64,000 bases of DNA from Cytobacillus oceanisediminis (GTDB taxonomy: Bacteria > Bacillota > Bacilli > Bacillales > Cytobacillaceae): NCBI RefSeq assembly GCF_022811925.1, contig NZ_CP065511.1, forward strand, positions 4,643,501 through 4,707,500, written 5' to 3'. Below, one piece after another: positions 1-8,873 of this stretch. Below the pieces are notes generated by a model. The model did no database searches. It had not been told where the DNA came from and worked only from the letters and a program-made list of their open reading frames with translations. Made by a program: the position numbers and the translations under genes. Every line of letters starts with the position of its first letter. Within the stretch, counting starts at the first letter, position 1.

Positions 1-335
1 CAGCCTTCCCCAATGACCCACTCTCCCTCTTCTATGGTCTCTGAAAATTCCTTTACAGCCATAAGAACTTCCTGCTTTGATGTGTGCTTAGATAAGTCGA
101 GCCTTATTAGCCTTTCACCATGCCCGATTAGATGCATATGGCTATCCACAAATCCTGGCAGCATGGTGCTTCCCTGCAGATCTATCTCTTTTTGAACCTC
201 TTCTTTATATTTGCTTCTTAACTCTCTCAAGGCGCCAATTTCAATGATACGGCTGCCTTCTGTAAAAACGGCCTCTATCTGATGACCTTCCTGCTGAAGG
301 GTATAAATCGAGCCCCCATGCCAAAGCGTTCCCAT
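1..335 (-). CDS. ytcJ: Amidohydrolase, YtcJ-like (5' part; runs off the window)
   Basis: Only the first 111 codons are present; the gene continues beyond position 1. The ATG at 333-335 is preceded on the minus strand by AAAGGAG with good spacing. The visible protein begins MGTLWHGGSIYTLQQEG and contains a GSTMLPGFVDSHMHL segment. This is the strand-plus-HxH motif that starts the TIM-barrel metal site of amidohydrolases of the YtcJ/exoenzyme-regulatory AepA type. The natural substrate of this family is unknown. Adjacency to mbcS (ytcI) matches Bacillus subtilis, where ytcI and ytcJ are neighbours, and supports the name. The rest of the metal ligands cannot be checked here. Confidence 0.85.
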   Translation of the reverse strand, partial: MGTLWHGGSIYTLQQEGHQIEAVFTEGSRIIEIGALRELRSKYKEEVQKEIDLQGSTMLPGFVDSHMHLIGHGERLIRLDLSKHTSKQEVLMAVKEFSETIEEGEWVIGEG

Positions 336-383
336 AAATCTTTTCTCCTTTAATATACTAAAAGTTCACATTTACCATAGTAT

Positions 384-412
384 AACAAAAATACAGGCGG
401 AATTCCCGCCTG
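384..412 (-). terminator. Intrinsic terminator after mbcS
   Basis: Read on the minus strand, CAGGCGG and CCGCCTG form a 7-bp G+C-rich stem around a 5-nt loop, followed by TATTTTTGTT. It lies 16 nt after the mbcS stop codon and before ytcJ, so it separates the two genes. Confidence 0.85.
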
Positions 413-427
413 CATTTTTCATAGCAT

Positions 428-2017
428 TCAGTTTTGCGCTGAAGCAGTCTCCGCTTCTTTTTTCCGTAACTCCACACGCATAATTTTTCCTGAAGTAGTT
501 TTAGGAAGCTCTGATAGAAATTCAATTTTCCGAGGGTATTTATAAGGAGCCGTCAGCTCTTTTACATGTTCCTGCAGCTGGGAAACAAGGTTAGGGTCGC
601 TTTGGTCAACACCTTCCCTTAATACAACGAATGCTTTAACGATCAATCCGCGCACTTCATCCGGACTCCCCACAACTGCACATTCCGCTACATATGGATG
701 CTTTACAAGCGCATCTTCCACCTCGAAAGGTCCAATGGTATAGCCTGAACTGATTATAATATCATCACCGCGGCCTTCAAACCAGAAATAGCCATCTTCA
801 TCTTTCTTTGCTTTATCTCCGGTAATATAGTAATCTCCGCGGAATTGCATAGCTGTTCTTTCCGGATCTTTATAATAGTTTTTGAAGAGCGCAGGAGTTT
901 CGACATGGACAGCGATATCTCCTACCTCACCAACAGCACATACCTCACCTTCTTCATTGATAATGTCAACTCTGTTGCCAGGGGTCGGTTTGCCCATTGA
1001 ACCTGCTTTTAGCTCCATATCCTTCGTAATGCCTACAAGCAGGGTATTTTCTGTCTGCCCATACCCGTCACGGACATTTACGTTAAAATGCTTTTTGAAT
1101 GTATCAATCACTTCGCGGTTTAGCGGTTCACCGGCTGAAACAGCACTATGAAGCGCCGGCAGCTTGTATTCATGAATATTTTCAGCCTTTGCCATCAGCC
1201 TGTATTCAGTCGGCGTACAGCAAAGGACATTTACCTGATAATCCTCTAACAGCTGCAAATATTTCTTCGGCTCGAACTTTCCATTGTAGACAAGTCCAGT
1301 TGCACCAGAACCCAAAACAGAAAGGAATGGGCTCCAGATCCACTTTTGCCAGCCAGGGCCTGCTGTTGCCCATACTGTATCGCCTTCATTAATGCATAGC
1401 CAGTTCGGTGCTGCTGTTTTTAGGTGAGCAAATGCCCAGCCATGTGTATGTACTACACCTTTGGGATTTCCTGTTGTTCCTGATGTATATGAAAGAAACG
1501 CCATGTCATCCCGGGAAGTATCAGCCAACGAAAGTTCATCGGAAGCCTTTTTCATTTCCTCATCCAGCCCGATCCAGCCTTCTGCGTTTCCGCCTATCAC
1601 AAACTTCGGCAGGGCTGCTGCTTCCTTAATATCTTTAAATTGGTCAACATATGGATAATAACTTACAATACCTTTAACATCCCCATGATTAATGCGGTAT
1701 TGGAGATCTTTCGACCGAAGCATTTCTGAACTTGGTATGACGACAATTCCCGCTTTTAATGATGCAATGTAAACCTGATACGCTTCAATCAGTCTTGGAA
1801 CAATGATCAGAATAACATCCCCTTTATTCAGACCATTTTCTAAGAAAACGTTTCCAATTCTATTTGCATTAAGTATCAGTTCACTGTATGTAATCTCTTT
1901 CTTTTCTCCCTGCTCATTTTCCCACTTTATTGCAAGTTTGTCCTTATCTCCGGCAAACCGCTCCATTTCTGATACGAGATTGTATTTCTCCGGTGCAATT
2001 AAGTCTTCCCGTTTCAT
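428..2017 (-). CDS. mbcS: Acyl-CoA synthetase (AMP-forming), MbcS type
   Basis: ANL-superfamily adenylate-forming enzyme of 529 residues that activates a carboxylic acid to acyl-CoA through an acyl-AMP. The characterised Bacillus homologue MbcS (YtcI) prefers medium and branched-chain acids such as isobutyrate and 2-methylbutyrate, precursors of branched membrane lipids. Visible motifs are the phosphate-binding loop YTSGTTGNPKG near residue 178, the YGQTE motif, and the C-terminal TSGKIMR with catalytic lysine K511. That lysine is also the usual acetylation target in this family. The start chosen (ATG 2015-2017) has GGGGGAG at ideal spacing; an upstream in-frame ATG has none. It shares its domain plan with acsA at 20.3 kb. 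Substrate preference is inferred from synteny, not seen. Confidence 0.88.
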   Translation of the reverse strand: MKREDLIAPEKYNLVSEMERFAGDKDKLAIKWENEQGEKKEITYSELILNANRIGNVFLENGLNKGDVILIIVPRLIEAYQVYIASLKAGIVVIPSSEMLRSKDLQYRINHGDVKGIVSYYPYVDQFKDIKEAAALPKFVIGGNAEGWIGLDEEMKKASDELSLADTSRDDMAFLSYTSGTTGNPKGVVHTHGWAFAHLKTAAPNWLCINEGDTVWATAGPGWQKWIWSPFLSVLGSGATGLVYNGKFEPKKYLQLLEDYQVNVLCCTPTEYRLMAKAENIHEYKLPALHSAVSAGEPLNREVIDTFKKHFNVNVRDGYGQTENTLLVGITKDMELKAGSMGKPTPGNRVDIINEEGEVCAVGEVGDIAVHVETPALFKNYYKDPERTAMQFRGDYYITGDKAKKDEDGYFWFEGRGDDIIISSGYTIGPFEVEDALVKHPYVAECAVVGSPDEVRGLIVKAFVVLREGVDQSDPNLVSQLQEHVKELTAPYKYPRKIEFLSELPKTTSGKIMRVELRKKEAETASAQN

Positions 2018-2140
2018 CAAATCTCCCCCTGACAATTTCATTTGCTGGTGTCTGAACTTGGATGCGTAATCTATAGAAATTATTATACTAAATTATTATA
2101 AAATTTAAAATTATTTATTTTTTGAAAAATAATTTTCGCA

Positions 2141-2174
2141 CAAAAATAAGGAGCAGGAATGATTCCTGCTCCTT
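2141..2174 (-). terminator. Intrinsic terminator after sspA
   Basis: A 13-nt inverted repeat AAGGAGCAGGAAT/ATTCCTGCTCCTT is followed on the minus strand by ATTTTTG. It ends the sspA transcript 18 nt after the stop codon. Confidence 0.9.
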
Positions 2175-2191
2175 GTAGCCATATTATTTAA

Positions 2192-2395
2192 TTATCTTTG
2201 GAAACCGCCTAATTGCTGTTCAGCCATTTGAACTAAACGCTTAGTGATTTCTCCACCTACAGAACCGTTAGCGCGGGAAGTAGTTTCAGCACCAAGGTTT
2301 ACACCGAATTCAGTAGCGATTTCGTACTTCATTTGGTCAAGAGCTTGTTGTACTCCAGGAACTAGAAGTTGGTTTGAGCTGTTGTTGTTTGCCAT
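2192..2395 (-). CDS. sspA: Small acid-soluble spore protein, alpha/beta type
   Basis: A 67-residue DNA-binding protein that coats and protects spore DNA from UV and heat and is degraded at germination by the protease GPR. It carries the family core: YEIATEFGV, which is the GPR cleavage site between E and F, followed by a [20 protein letters not shown]-terminal helix. The true start is the ATG at 2393-2395 (MANNNSSNQ), with AAGGAGGTG 7 nt upstream; a longer reading frame adds residues unlike the family. A sigma-G type promoter sits just upstream, and a strong terminator follows. Its place next to thiI matches sspA of Bacillus subtilis. It is direct evidence that the host forms endospores. Confidence 0.95.
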   Translation of the reverse strand: MANNNSSNQLLVPGVQQALDQMKYEIATEFGVNLGAETTSRANGSVGGEITKRLVQMAEQQLGGFQR

Positions 2396-2419
2396 GTGAT
2401 TTTCACCTCCTTGTGAGTA

Positions 2420-2449
2420 TAGAATGTGTAGAATCACATGGCCATATAC
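2420..2449 (-). promoter_or_regulatory. Sigma-G type promoter of sspA
   Basis: On the minus strand the sequence reads GTATA, 18 nt, CATTCTA. The published forespore sigma-G consensus is GHATR, 17-18 nt, CATXHTA, so both elements match fully. The -10 lies 25 nt upstream of the sspA start codon. Confidence 0.8.
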
Positions 2450-2515
2450 ACTAATTAATTGGTAATTGTTGTATTATTTTTTGAAGTTAAATTTAACAAT
2501 TAACCTGCATTTAGA

Positions 2516-3724
2516 TCAAAATAACTCCCCAAAAGACTCTTCATTGCGCGATTGAGGTTTAATAACCATCTTTTCGGTATCCTCAACTGCTTTTGCGATG
2601 AGAGGTTCGAAATCAACAAAGCTTTCAAAGCGGCGGACTTTGTCACGCTTTGGTTTTGTTTTTGGGGATGATGGAACAAATACGGTACAGCAATCTTCGA
2701 ATGGCCTGATGGATATATCGTGGGTATCGATGCTTTGGGCAATCTCGATGATTTCTGATTTATCCATTGTGATAAGCGGCCGCAGGATAGGTGTTGTTGT
2801 CACATCATTAATGGCAAACATGCTCTCGAGTGTCTGGCTGGCTACCTGTCCAAGGCTTTCCCCCGTGATGATGGCAAGACCATCATTTTTATTGCGTATT
2901 TCATCAGTGATCCGGAGCATCAATCGTCTTGTAGCCGTCATCGTATAATTCGACGGAACCTGCTGATGGATCAGCTGCTGAATCTCTGTAAAAGGGACAA
3001 TATGGAGTACAACGGTTCCAGCAATATTAGAAAGTTTTTCAGTTAAATCAATTACTTTTTGCTTTGCGCGCTCACTCGTGAAAGGCGGGCTGTGAAAATG
3101 GACAGCTTCAATTTCCAATCCCCTCTTCATGGACAAGTAACCTGCTACCGGGCTGTCAATTCCCCCAGAGAGCATAAGCATGGCTTTTCCGCTCGAACCT
3201 GCAGGAAGTCCGCCAGCACCCTGAATGGTTTCGCATGATAAGTAAGCCGCCTCTTCGCGAACTTCAATTTGCAGATTTATATCCGGTTTTTTTACGTTCA
3301 CTTTTAGACCCGGCACATTCTTCAGCAGGTGTCCGCCAAATTCATGATTGAGTTCGTCTGTATTTAAAGGAAAGCTTTTATCCGCTCTCTTAGCCGTAAT
3401 TTTGAAAGTCTTTCCTTCTTCAAAATGTTTTAAGAATAACGCCAATGCGGCTGTCTTCATTTCTTCGATATCTTTAGTGGTTTTAACAGCAGGGCTGAAA
3501 GACTGAATGCCAAAGATGCCCTTGAGGCGATCAGAAACCTCTCTGCCATCTGCACCATTCAAGACAACATACATTCGGTCTCTTGTAGATTCAATCTTGA
3601 TCCCGGGAAATTCATTGAGCACATCCAATATGCTTTTTCTTAATTTATCCACAAACTTATTGCGGTTTCTTCCTTTTGTGGAGATTTCTCCATATCGTAT
3701 AAGTATACGATCATAATTTATCAT
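2516..3724 (-). CDS. thiI: tRNA 4-thiouridine synthase ThiI
   Basis: ThiI activates U8 of tRNA with ATP and transfers persulfide sulfur from a cysteine desulfurase to make 4-thiouridine, a near-UV sensor. It can also serve thiamine thiazole synthesis. The 402 residues show an N-terminal ferredoxin-like/THUMP RNA-binding region (about 1-165) and then a PP-loop ATP pyrophosphatase domain beginning LMLSGGIDSPVAG near residue 185. There is no C-terminal rhodanese domain, as in other Bacillus ThiI proteins and unlike that of E. coli. The ATG overlaps the stop codon of the upstream nifZ by 4 nt (ATGA), so the two are translationally coupled. No convincing terminator separates it from sspA. Confidence 0.95.
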   Translation of the reverse strand: MINYDRILIRYGEISTKGRNRNKFVDKLRKSILDVLNEFPGIKIESTRDRMYVVLNGADGREVSDRLKGIFGIQSFSPAVKTTKDIEEMKTAALALFLKHFEEGKTFKITAKRADKSFPLNTDELNHEFGGHLLKNVPGLKVNVKKPDINLQIEVREEAAYLSCETIQGAGGLPAGSSGKAMLMLSGGIDSPVAGYLSMKRGLEIEAVHFHSPPFTSERAKQKVIDLTEKLSNIAGTVVLHIVPFTEIQQLIHQQVPSNYTMTATRRLMLRITDEIRNKNDGLAIITGESLGQVASQTLESMFAINDVTTTPILRPLITMDKSEIIEIAQSIDTHDISIRPFEDCCTVFVPSSPKTKPKRDKVRRFESFVDFEPLIAKAVEDTEKMVIKPQSRNEESFGELF

Positions 3725-4866
3725 GATTTCATAACCTCTCTTAGCCTTATAACGGTCTCTTTTACTGCCTCAGCAAAAACCTCTGCCTCTTCCATTGTAT
3801 TATCATAAGATAAGCTGACCCGGACTGCACTTTTCGCATCTTTTTCAGGGATTCCCATAGCCATCAAGGTGCTGCTGGCAGCAGCTTTCTTTGAAGAGCA
3901 GGCACTTGTAGTTGATATATAAATCCCGCGCTCTTCTAAAGCGTGGACAAATACCTCTGCTTTGAATCCTTCTATGGAAAAATTCACAATATGAGGAGCA
4001 GAGTTTCTTTCGGGGGTATGGACAGTAATATTCCCGATTTCATTCATTTCCTCAAAAATATACCTTTTAATAGATATAAGCCGGCTCAAATGCCTTTCCA
4101 TATTATTTATTGTAAGCCTTAGCGCCTTTGCCATTGCTACAATGCCAGCTACATTTTCTGTGCCGCTTCTCATTTTCCATTCCTGATTGCCCCCGGATAA
4201 TAACGGTGAAAGACGAAGGCCATCACGAATGAACAAAACCCCATTCCCTTTTAAACCGTGGAATTTATGAGCTGAAATCGTACACAGATCCACGCTGGCT
4301 TGATAAAGATCAAGAGGAACCTTTCCGATTCCCTGGACGTTATCTACATGGAATATCACTCGCGAATGCTTCTTCAGCATCTCTCCAATTTCTTTTATTG
4401 GCTGAATGGAACCAATTTCATTATTTACATGCATGACTGAGACTAAAATAGTTTCCGGTGTAATTTCCTTTTCAATGTCTTCAGCATGGACAATACCGTC
4501 TTTATCCGGTGCAATGATGGAAATGCGGTAGCCCAATTCCTTCAGCTGCTCCATCGCTTCCTTCACTGAAGCATGTTCCAATCCAGTTGTGATAATATGG
4601 CGGCCTCTTTTCCTATGCATTAAAGCCGTTCCTTTTATTGCAAGATTATTGCTCTCTGTCCCTCCTGATGTAAAATACACCTCATTATGCTTAACATTCA
4701 GCAGTTGAGCAATTTGCTCACGTGCCTGCATGAGCAGCCTCTCTGCCTTTCCGCCGAATTCGTGCAGGGAAGAGGGATTCCCAAAGTATTCTGAAGAAAC
4801 CTTTATAAAAGATTCAAGCACTTCTTTATATGGTTTTGTCGTTGCACTGTTATCTAAATAAATCAC
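3721..4866 (-). CDS. nifZ: Cysteine desulfurase dedicated to ThiI
   Basis: PLP-dependent class V aminotransferase-fold enzyme (381 residues) that removes sulfur from cysteine as an enzyme-bound persulfide. The Schiff-base lysine is K201 in SAHKFHG, and the persulfide cysteine is C323 in TTSACSSKKAA. The N-terminus YLDNSATTKP is typical of the IscS/NifS family. The start is taken as GTG at 4864-4866 because AAAGGAG lies 6 nt before it; the longer frame starting at 4914 overlaps the -10 region of the promoter and lacks a binding site. It is co-transcribed and overlaps thiI, the arrangement in which the Bacillus subtilis desulfurase NifZ feeds ThiI. Confidence 0.92.
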   Translation of the reverse strand: MIYLDNSATTKPYKEVLESFIKVSSEYFGNPSSLHEFGGKAERLLMQAREQIAQLLNVKHNEVYFTSGGTESNNLAIKGTALMHRKRGRHIITTGLEHASVKEAMEQLKELGYRISIIAPDKDGIVHAEDIEKEITPETILVSVMHVNNEIGSIQPIKEIGEMLKKHSRVIFHVDNVQGIGKVPLDLYQASVDLCTISAHKFHGLKGNGVLFIRDGLRLSPLLSGGNQEWKMRSGTENVAGIVAMAKALRLTINNMERHLSRLISIKRYIFEEMNEIGNITVHTPERNSAPHIVNFSIEGFKAEVFVHALEERGIYISTTSACSSKKAAASSTLMAMGIPEKDAKSAVRVSLSYDNTMEEAEVFAEAVKETVIRLREVMKS

Positions 4867-4914
4867 GGACTTCTCCTTTCCGTTCCGAAAACCCTTTTGC
4901 CAACTGTAAATCAT

Positions 4915-4943
4915 ATCATAACCACGTAAGATTGGAAATGTAA
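4915..4943 (-). promoter_or_regulatory. Probable sigma-A promoter of nifZ-thiI
   Basis: The minus strand reads TTACAT, 17 nt, TATGAT, ending about 49 nt upstream of the nifZ GTG. Spacing is optimal and each hexamer has at most two mismatches to consensus. Confidence 0.55.
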
Positions 4944-5131
4944 TTGAAGCTTTTGTGTCAAATATTCATTTCTTTACTATTAAATTATTCAAGTTTGTAC
5001 AGTTTAATCAAAATGAATGAAATGCTGCCCCCGTGGAAAGCTGATAATATTGCACTTTGAGTAAAGGACAGCTCTAGTCTGATATTATAAAATACTAAAT
5101 ATTAAGACTTCGTATTTTTTCGACATTTTTT

Positions 5132-5147
5132 TTAGCACCTGTGCTAA
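5132..5147. promoter_or_regulatory. Perfect inverted repeat upstream of brnQ
   Basis: TTAGCAC-CT-GTGCTAA is a perfect 7-bp inverted repeat 53 nt before the brnQ start codon, inside the expected promoter region. The rest of the 333-nt nifZ-brnQ gap is AT-rich with no reading frame. No match to a named operator (CodY, CcpA) is evident. It could be a repressor site or a transcript-start hairpin. Confidence 0.35.
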
Positions 5148-5199
5148 TATGAAAATGTTCTAAACATTAAGATATGGAACCATTTTCAGGAGGATATAT

Positions 5200-6543
5200 A
5201 TGGAGAATAAAACATTAGCACCAAAACAAATTCTCGCCGTCGGACTCATGTTGTTTGCTCTATTTTTTGGGGCAGGGAATATGATTTTCCCTCCATTCCT
5301 GGGACAATCTGCCGGAATGAATGTATGGACTGCTATTATCGGATTTTTAATTACAGGGGTCGGATTGCCGCTATTAGGCATTATTGCCATTGCCAAAAAT
5401 GGTGATTTACAGACGATTGCAAGCCGTGTACACCCTTTATATGGAATTATTTTTACGATTATTATGTACTTAGCCATCGGACCATTTTTCGGAATTCCGC
5501 GTACCGGAACCGTTGCTTTTGAAATAGGGATTACTCCGTTCTTGCCTGAAACCGCTTCCAATAGCGCTTATACTTTATTAGCTTATACCATTGTCTTCTT
5601 TTGCATTACAGCATGGCTTTCTTTGAATCCATCTAAGTTAGTGGATAGGATCGGCAATATTTTCACGCCTGCACTCCTCATAATCCTTGCTGTTCTGGTT
5701 ATTAAAAGCATCATTACTCCAATGGGCGAATTAAAAGCACCGATGGGGGCATATGCAGAGGGGCCGTTCTTTAAAGGCTTCATTGAAGGCTACCTGACTA
5801 TGGATACAATTGCAGCTTTAGTATTCGGTATTATTGTTATTGGTTCAATACAGGGTATGGGTGTGACAAATAAACATTCACTTATGAAAATATGCATTAC
5901 TGCCGGACTTATAGCAGCTGCTGGTCTTGCGGCAGTATACCTGTCCCTTGCGTATATTGGGGCATCAAGTATGGAAGCTATAGGTCAACTTGATAATGGC
6001 GGTGCTGTCCTATCCGCCGCTTCTCAATATCTATTCGGAGCTGCGGGAGCATTGATCCTTGGGCTGGCCATTACGGTAGCATGCCTTACAACGTCTATCG
6101 GACTCGTTTCCGCTTGTGCGCAGTACTTTCATAAGCTGCTCCCAAAAGTACCTTATAAAACCATTGTCATCATTCTTTCGCTGTTCAGCATGGTGGTTGC
6201 AAACATTGGTTTAACTCAGCTGATTCAACTTTCATTGCCAATCTTAATCATTATTTATCCTCTGGCCATCGTGCTGATTCTGCTTTCCTTTATGCACAAT
6301 GCCTTTAATGGATACTCTGCGGTATATATAGGGGCTTTAATTCCCACAGGCTTAATTAGTTTTGTGGATGGGTTAAAAACTGCTGGAATGGATGTATCCG
6401 TCATCACAGACTCACTGCAATTCCTGCCATTCTTTGCTGAAGGAATCGGCTGGATTGTGCCTGCCATTGCAGGAGCTGTAATAGGTTTCTTCCTGGCAAT
6501 AGCTTTCGGAGAAGCTAAAAAGCCAATTGCTGTAAATGACTAA
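5200..6543 (+). CDS. brnQ: Branched-chain amino acid:cation symporter (BrnQ/BraB family)
   Basis: Polytopic membrane carrier (447 residues, about 12 hydrophobic helices) of the LIVCS family, which imports leucine, isoleucine and valine with Na+ or H+. The N-terminus contains the family segment FALFFGAGNMIFPPFLGQ, and the length is typical. AGGAGGATATAT precedes the ATG. In Bacillus subtilis the same place, between nifZ and ezrA, is held by braB. The gene stands alone: it is divergent from nifZ and followed by a long hairpin within a dispersed repeat. The substrate is inferred from the family. Confidence 0.9.
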   Translation: MENKTLAPKQILAVGLMLFALFFGAGNMIFPPFLGQSAGMNVWTAIIGFLITGVGLPLLGIIAIAKNGDLQTIASRVHPLYGIIFTIIMYLAIGPFFGIPRTGTVAFEIGITPFLPETASNSAYTLLAYTIVFFCITAWLSLNPSKLVDRIGNIFTPALLIILAVLVIKSIITPMGELKAPMGAYAEGPFFKGFIEGYLTMDTIAALVFGIIVIGSIQGMGVTNKHSLMKICITAGLIAAAGLAAVYLSLAYIGASSMEAIGQLDNGGAVLSAASQYLFGAAGALILGLAITVACLTTSIGLVSACAQYFHKLLPKVPYKTIVIILSLFSMVVANIGLTQLIQLSLPILIIIYPLAIVLILLSFMHNAFNGYSAVYIGALIPTGLISFVDGLKTAGMDVSVITDSLQFLPFFAEGIGWIVPAIAGAVIGFFLAIAFGEAKKPIAVND

Positions 6544-6548
6544 AGAAC

Positions 6549-6730
6549 AAAGGCGGAAGCGCCTTGATCAGATGAACTTCAACTAAAAACCGCCACGTCC
6601 TGTGGCGGTTTTTAGTTGAAGCCAGCACATCCTGTGCAAGTCCGACAGGCATAAGACGAATCACGTAGGAAATCCTGATTTCTGGAGTGATTTGGCTTAT
6701 GACCCGAGGGGCTAGGCGCTGGAGCTGGAT
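6549..6730 (+). repeat. Dispersed palindromic repeat, copy 1 (brnQ-ezrA)
   Basis: Starts AGGCGGAAGCGCCTTG and ends GGGGCTAGGCGCTGGAGCT. These ends are shared, in the same order, with copies at 26561, 42145, 47090 and 50232. The interior of this copy differs and includes a 20-bp perfect stem (6577-6621). It is intergenic and non-coding. Confidence 0.75.
6577..6621 (+). terminator. Long perfect hairpin downstream of brnQ
   Basis: A 20-nt arm (CTTCAACTAAAAACCGCCAC) is repeated in perfect inverted form after a 5-nt loop. The outer stem is A+T-rich, so that the descending GGCGGTTTTTAG can act as a G+C stem plus U-run terminator for brnQ. The symmetry also suits the other strand. Confidence 0.7.
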
Positions 6731-6788
6731 GCAGATAATTTTTCATCAAAGTTATTCATACCGTTATATTTTATAAATTCCTAGACAA

Positions 6789-6819
6789 CAAAAAACCAGA
6801 TCCAATCGGATCTGGTTTT
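6789..6819. terminator. Bidirectional terminator between brnQ and ezrA
   Basis: AACCAGATCC-AATC-GGATCTGGTT with A and T runs on both sides can terminate ezrA (minus strand, immediately after its stop) and any read-through from brnQ. Confidence 0.9.
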
Positions 6820-8508
6820 TTAGTGCTCAGTTATCATTTCTTCTATTCTCTTGATCGCACCCGGCTCGACCTCTTCGATTGAAGCTGCAGCCTGCTCCAG
6901 TGCTGTTTTATATTCATAGCTTCTAAATGAAGCTTCTGCTTCCATTAACCCTTTATCAATAGATGGATATCTGCTTCTGTATCGATTTCCATATTGAATG
7001 ACTTTCTCAGCTAAAAGGATCGTCTCAATCATATCACTCACTGAATCCGCAGCCTTATCAACAGTAAGTACCGCAACTTCAAGATATTGCTGGACCGCAG
7101 GAATATTCAATGGTTTCTCATCGAGTTTAGCCAGCACATTATCTATGCTTTCTTTCGCATCCTGGATCAAATATTTATATTCCTGGGAAACTCCAGGCAC
7201 ATTGTTTTTGGAGATAAGCCTTATCATTTCTGCCACTTTCTTGCTTAACTCTTTTACTTTTTCCCTTGCAGACATCTCGTCTTTTCTTAAGGCCTGGAGC
7301 ATTTCCGCAAAGGCTGTCTGCTCATCTGAAATTTCCTCAATGTGTTCCTTGATTTCAGCAAGCTCTTCTCTCAAGACAGTATGGGGAGTACTCCCGCTAT
7401 TAATTTTATGCTCCAGCACTTCGAATTTTTTGAAGAGCTGGGTTATTTTTTTCTCCAGGTGGATTTGAATTTCCAGATCCTTGTCTGGAACATGATAGCT
7501 ATGCCGGATAGCAGTTATCTCTGTCTTAAGCTGATTATTCATATCTTTATTATTATAAAGCATGTTTCTTGTTGCATCATCCTGCTGGCTTAAGTAATGT
7601 CTGGCATGTACTTCCTTTTCGAGCAGATCATACAGAAGTTCAATATTATCTTTAATCTCTTCGACTCCTTTTTGAACTTCCTCAATTTGCGCTTTATCAA
7701 TAGAGCCTGCATATCCAGTTACTTGTTCTTCAAGTCTCTCAATTTCTTTATCTATTTGCAGATGATCAAGCAGATACCCCTGATCCAGCATATCCTTGTA
7801 CCCATCCCTTAACTCTTCCAGCTGGGAAGGGATCTTGGATTGACACTCAACCATCAGGTTGGGGATAGCTTCCATTTTAGCCTGAGAATCCTCAAGCAGC
7901 GCTTTCATCACAAGAAGGATTTCACGAGCATCAAGGTAATTGCCCTTCTCCGTTTTCTCATCAAATTCTTCAAATTTGGCCAATGCTTCATCCAGCTGTT
8001 CTTCAAGAATTATTTCTGATTTACCGAATGTATGGCGATGTGCAAGCAGAGACTTTTTGCATTGGCGATACATTTCTTTCAATTCTTCAATTTCCGCTCT
8101 ATTTTTCTCTTCACTGCCTACCAGCTCATTCAATTCACTCAGCAGATTTTTTATGCTTTCTTCAATCTCAGTTAATCTCTTCTCTATTCTCTGCTGGATT
8201 TCCAGGGAATTCTTAAAGCGGTATTTATCGATGCTCTCTTCAGCATCAAATAACAATTCCTCCACATCCGGAAGCTGTGATGTTACGATCTCATCCCATT
8301 CATTTCTCCAGCGTTCAAACAATTCTTCTGTCTGCCCCGTCATATTAAGCTTTTTAACTCTTGACATCTCATCTAGAACAGGGCGGTCCGTTATGTCCAT
8401 CTTCCATGTTTCCAGCCTGTCAATTTCCTTATAATGTTTTTTCTTAAAAAAATATCCCGTGAGATATAGGCATAAAAGAATGACTATAACTCCAATTATG
8501 TATTCCAT
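6820..8508 (-). CDS. ezrA: Septation ring formation regulator EzrA
   Basis: Membrane-anchored negative regulator of FtsZ ring assembly that also helps localise penicillin-binding proteins to the septum. The 562 residues start with one transmembrane helix (MEYIIGVIVILLCLYLTGYF), followed by a short basic stretch. The rest is a long, charged, almost entirely helical coiled-coil region that folds into spectrin-like repeats in the known structure. Length equals that of the Bacillus subtilis protein. The start at 8506-8508 is preferred because it has GGGGGC upstream and places the helix at the N-terminus. The upstream extension (to 8616) is not family-like. It is divergent from hisJ. Confidence 0.95.
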   Translation of the reverse strand: MEYIIGVIVILLCLYLTGYFFKKKHYKEIDRLETWKMDITDRPVLDEMSRVKKLNMTGQTEELFERWRNEWDEIVTSQLPDVEELLFDAEESIDKYRFKNSLEIQQRIEKRLTEIEESIKNLLSELNELVGSEEKNRAEIEELKEMYRQCKKSLLAHRHTFGKSEIILEEQLDEALAKFEEFDEKTEKGNYLDAREILLVMKALLEDSQAKMEAIPNLMVECQSKIPSQLEELRDGYKDMLDQGYLLDHLQIDKEIERLEEQVTGYAGSIDKAQIEEVQKGVEEIKDNIELLYDLLEKEVHARHYLSQQDDATRNMLYNNKDMNNQLKTEITAIRHSYHVPDKDLEIQIHLEKKITQLFKKFEVLEHKINSGSTPHTVLREELAEIKEHIEEISDEQTAFAEMLQALRKDEMSAREKVKELSKKVAEMIRLISKNNVPGVSQEYKYLIQDAKESIDNVLAKLDEKPLNIPAVQQYLEVAVLTVDKAADSVSDMIETILLAEKVIQYGNRYRSRYPSIDKGLMEAEASFRSYEYKTALEQAAASIEEVEPGAIKRIEEMITEH

Positions 8509-8873
8509 TTTAAAGCCCCCTGTTCTGTTCCCGAGCCAATATGTATATGTAAAGTCTTTATTTAAGAAATAACAAATGCCCGCAGGCGTTTCTTCATTTT
8601 CACATGTTATTTTCAATGCTTTTATGATACCATGTAAACGACATTTTTTGACTATTTATTTCATTTTTTTATGAATTTCTTCTTTTATATCTTATCTAAA
8701 TTGCTATTTTCGGAAAATAACTGGAACATCCGTATTTTTTATTGAACTATATGAGCTGTTCAAATACAAACAATTCGCTTTTTATAAAAGATTTCCTTCT
8801 TTATTTAAGAGATATGTTAAAAAGAGACTTGAGTACTGTATTTATAAACATTTGCAGAAAGGAAGCCCTCCAT
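8509..8873. other. ezrA-hisJ divergent intergenic region
   Basis: A 365-nt AT-rich region that should hold both promoters. An in-frame extension of hisJ to 8742 exists but has no ribosome binding site and no family similarity. An inverted repeat TTGAAC-N10-GTTCAA spans 8742-8763, 110 nt before the hisJ start, and could be an operator. I see nothing else I can assign. Confidence 0.4.

Noticed and set aside
5160..5561. 133-codon frame antisense to the brnQ start
   Set aside because: It overlaps the brnQ start and promoter, has no ribosome binding site and no family features.
7940..8434. 164-codon serine-rich open frame antisense to ezrA
   Set aside because: Antisense reading of coiled-coil codons gives long serine and leucine frames by chance; ezrA is certain.
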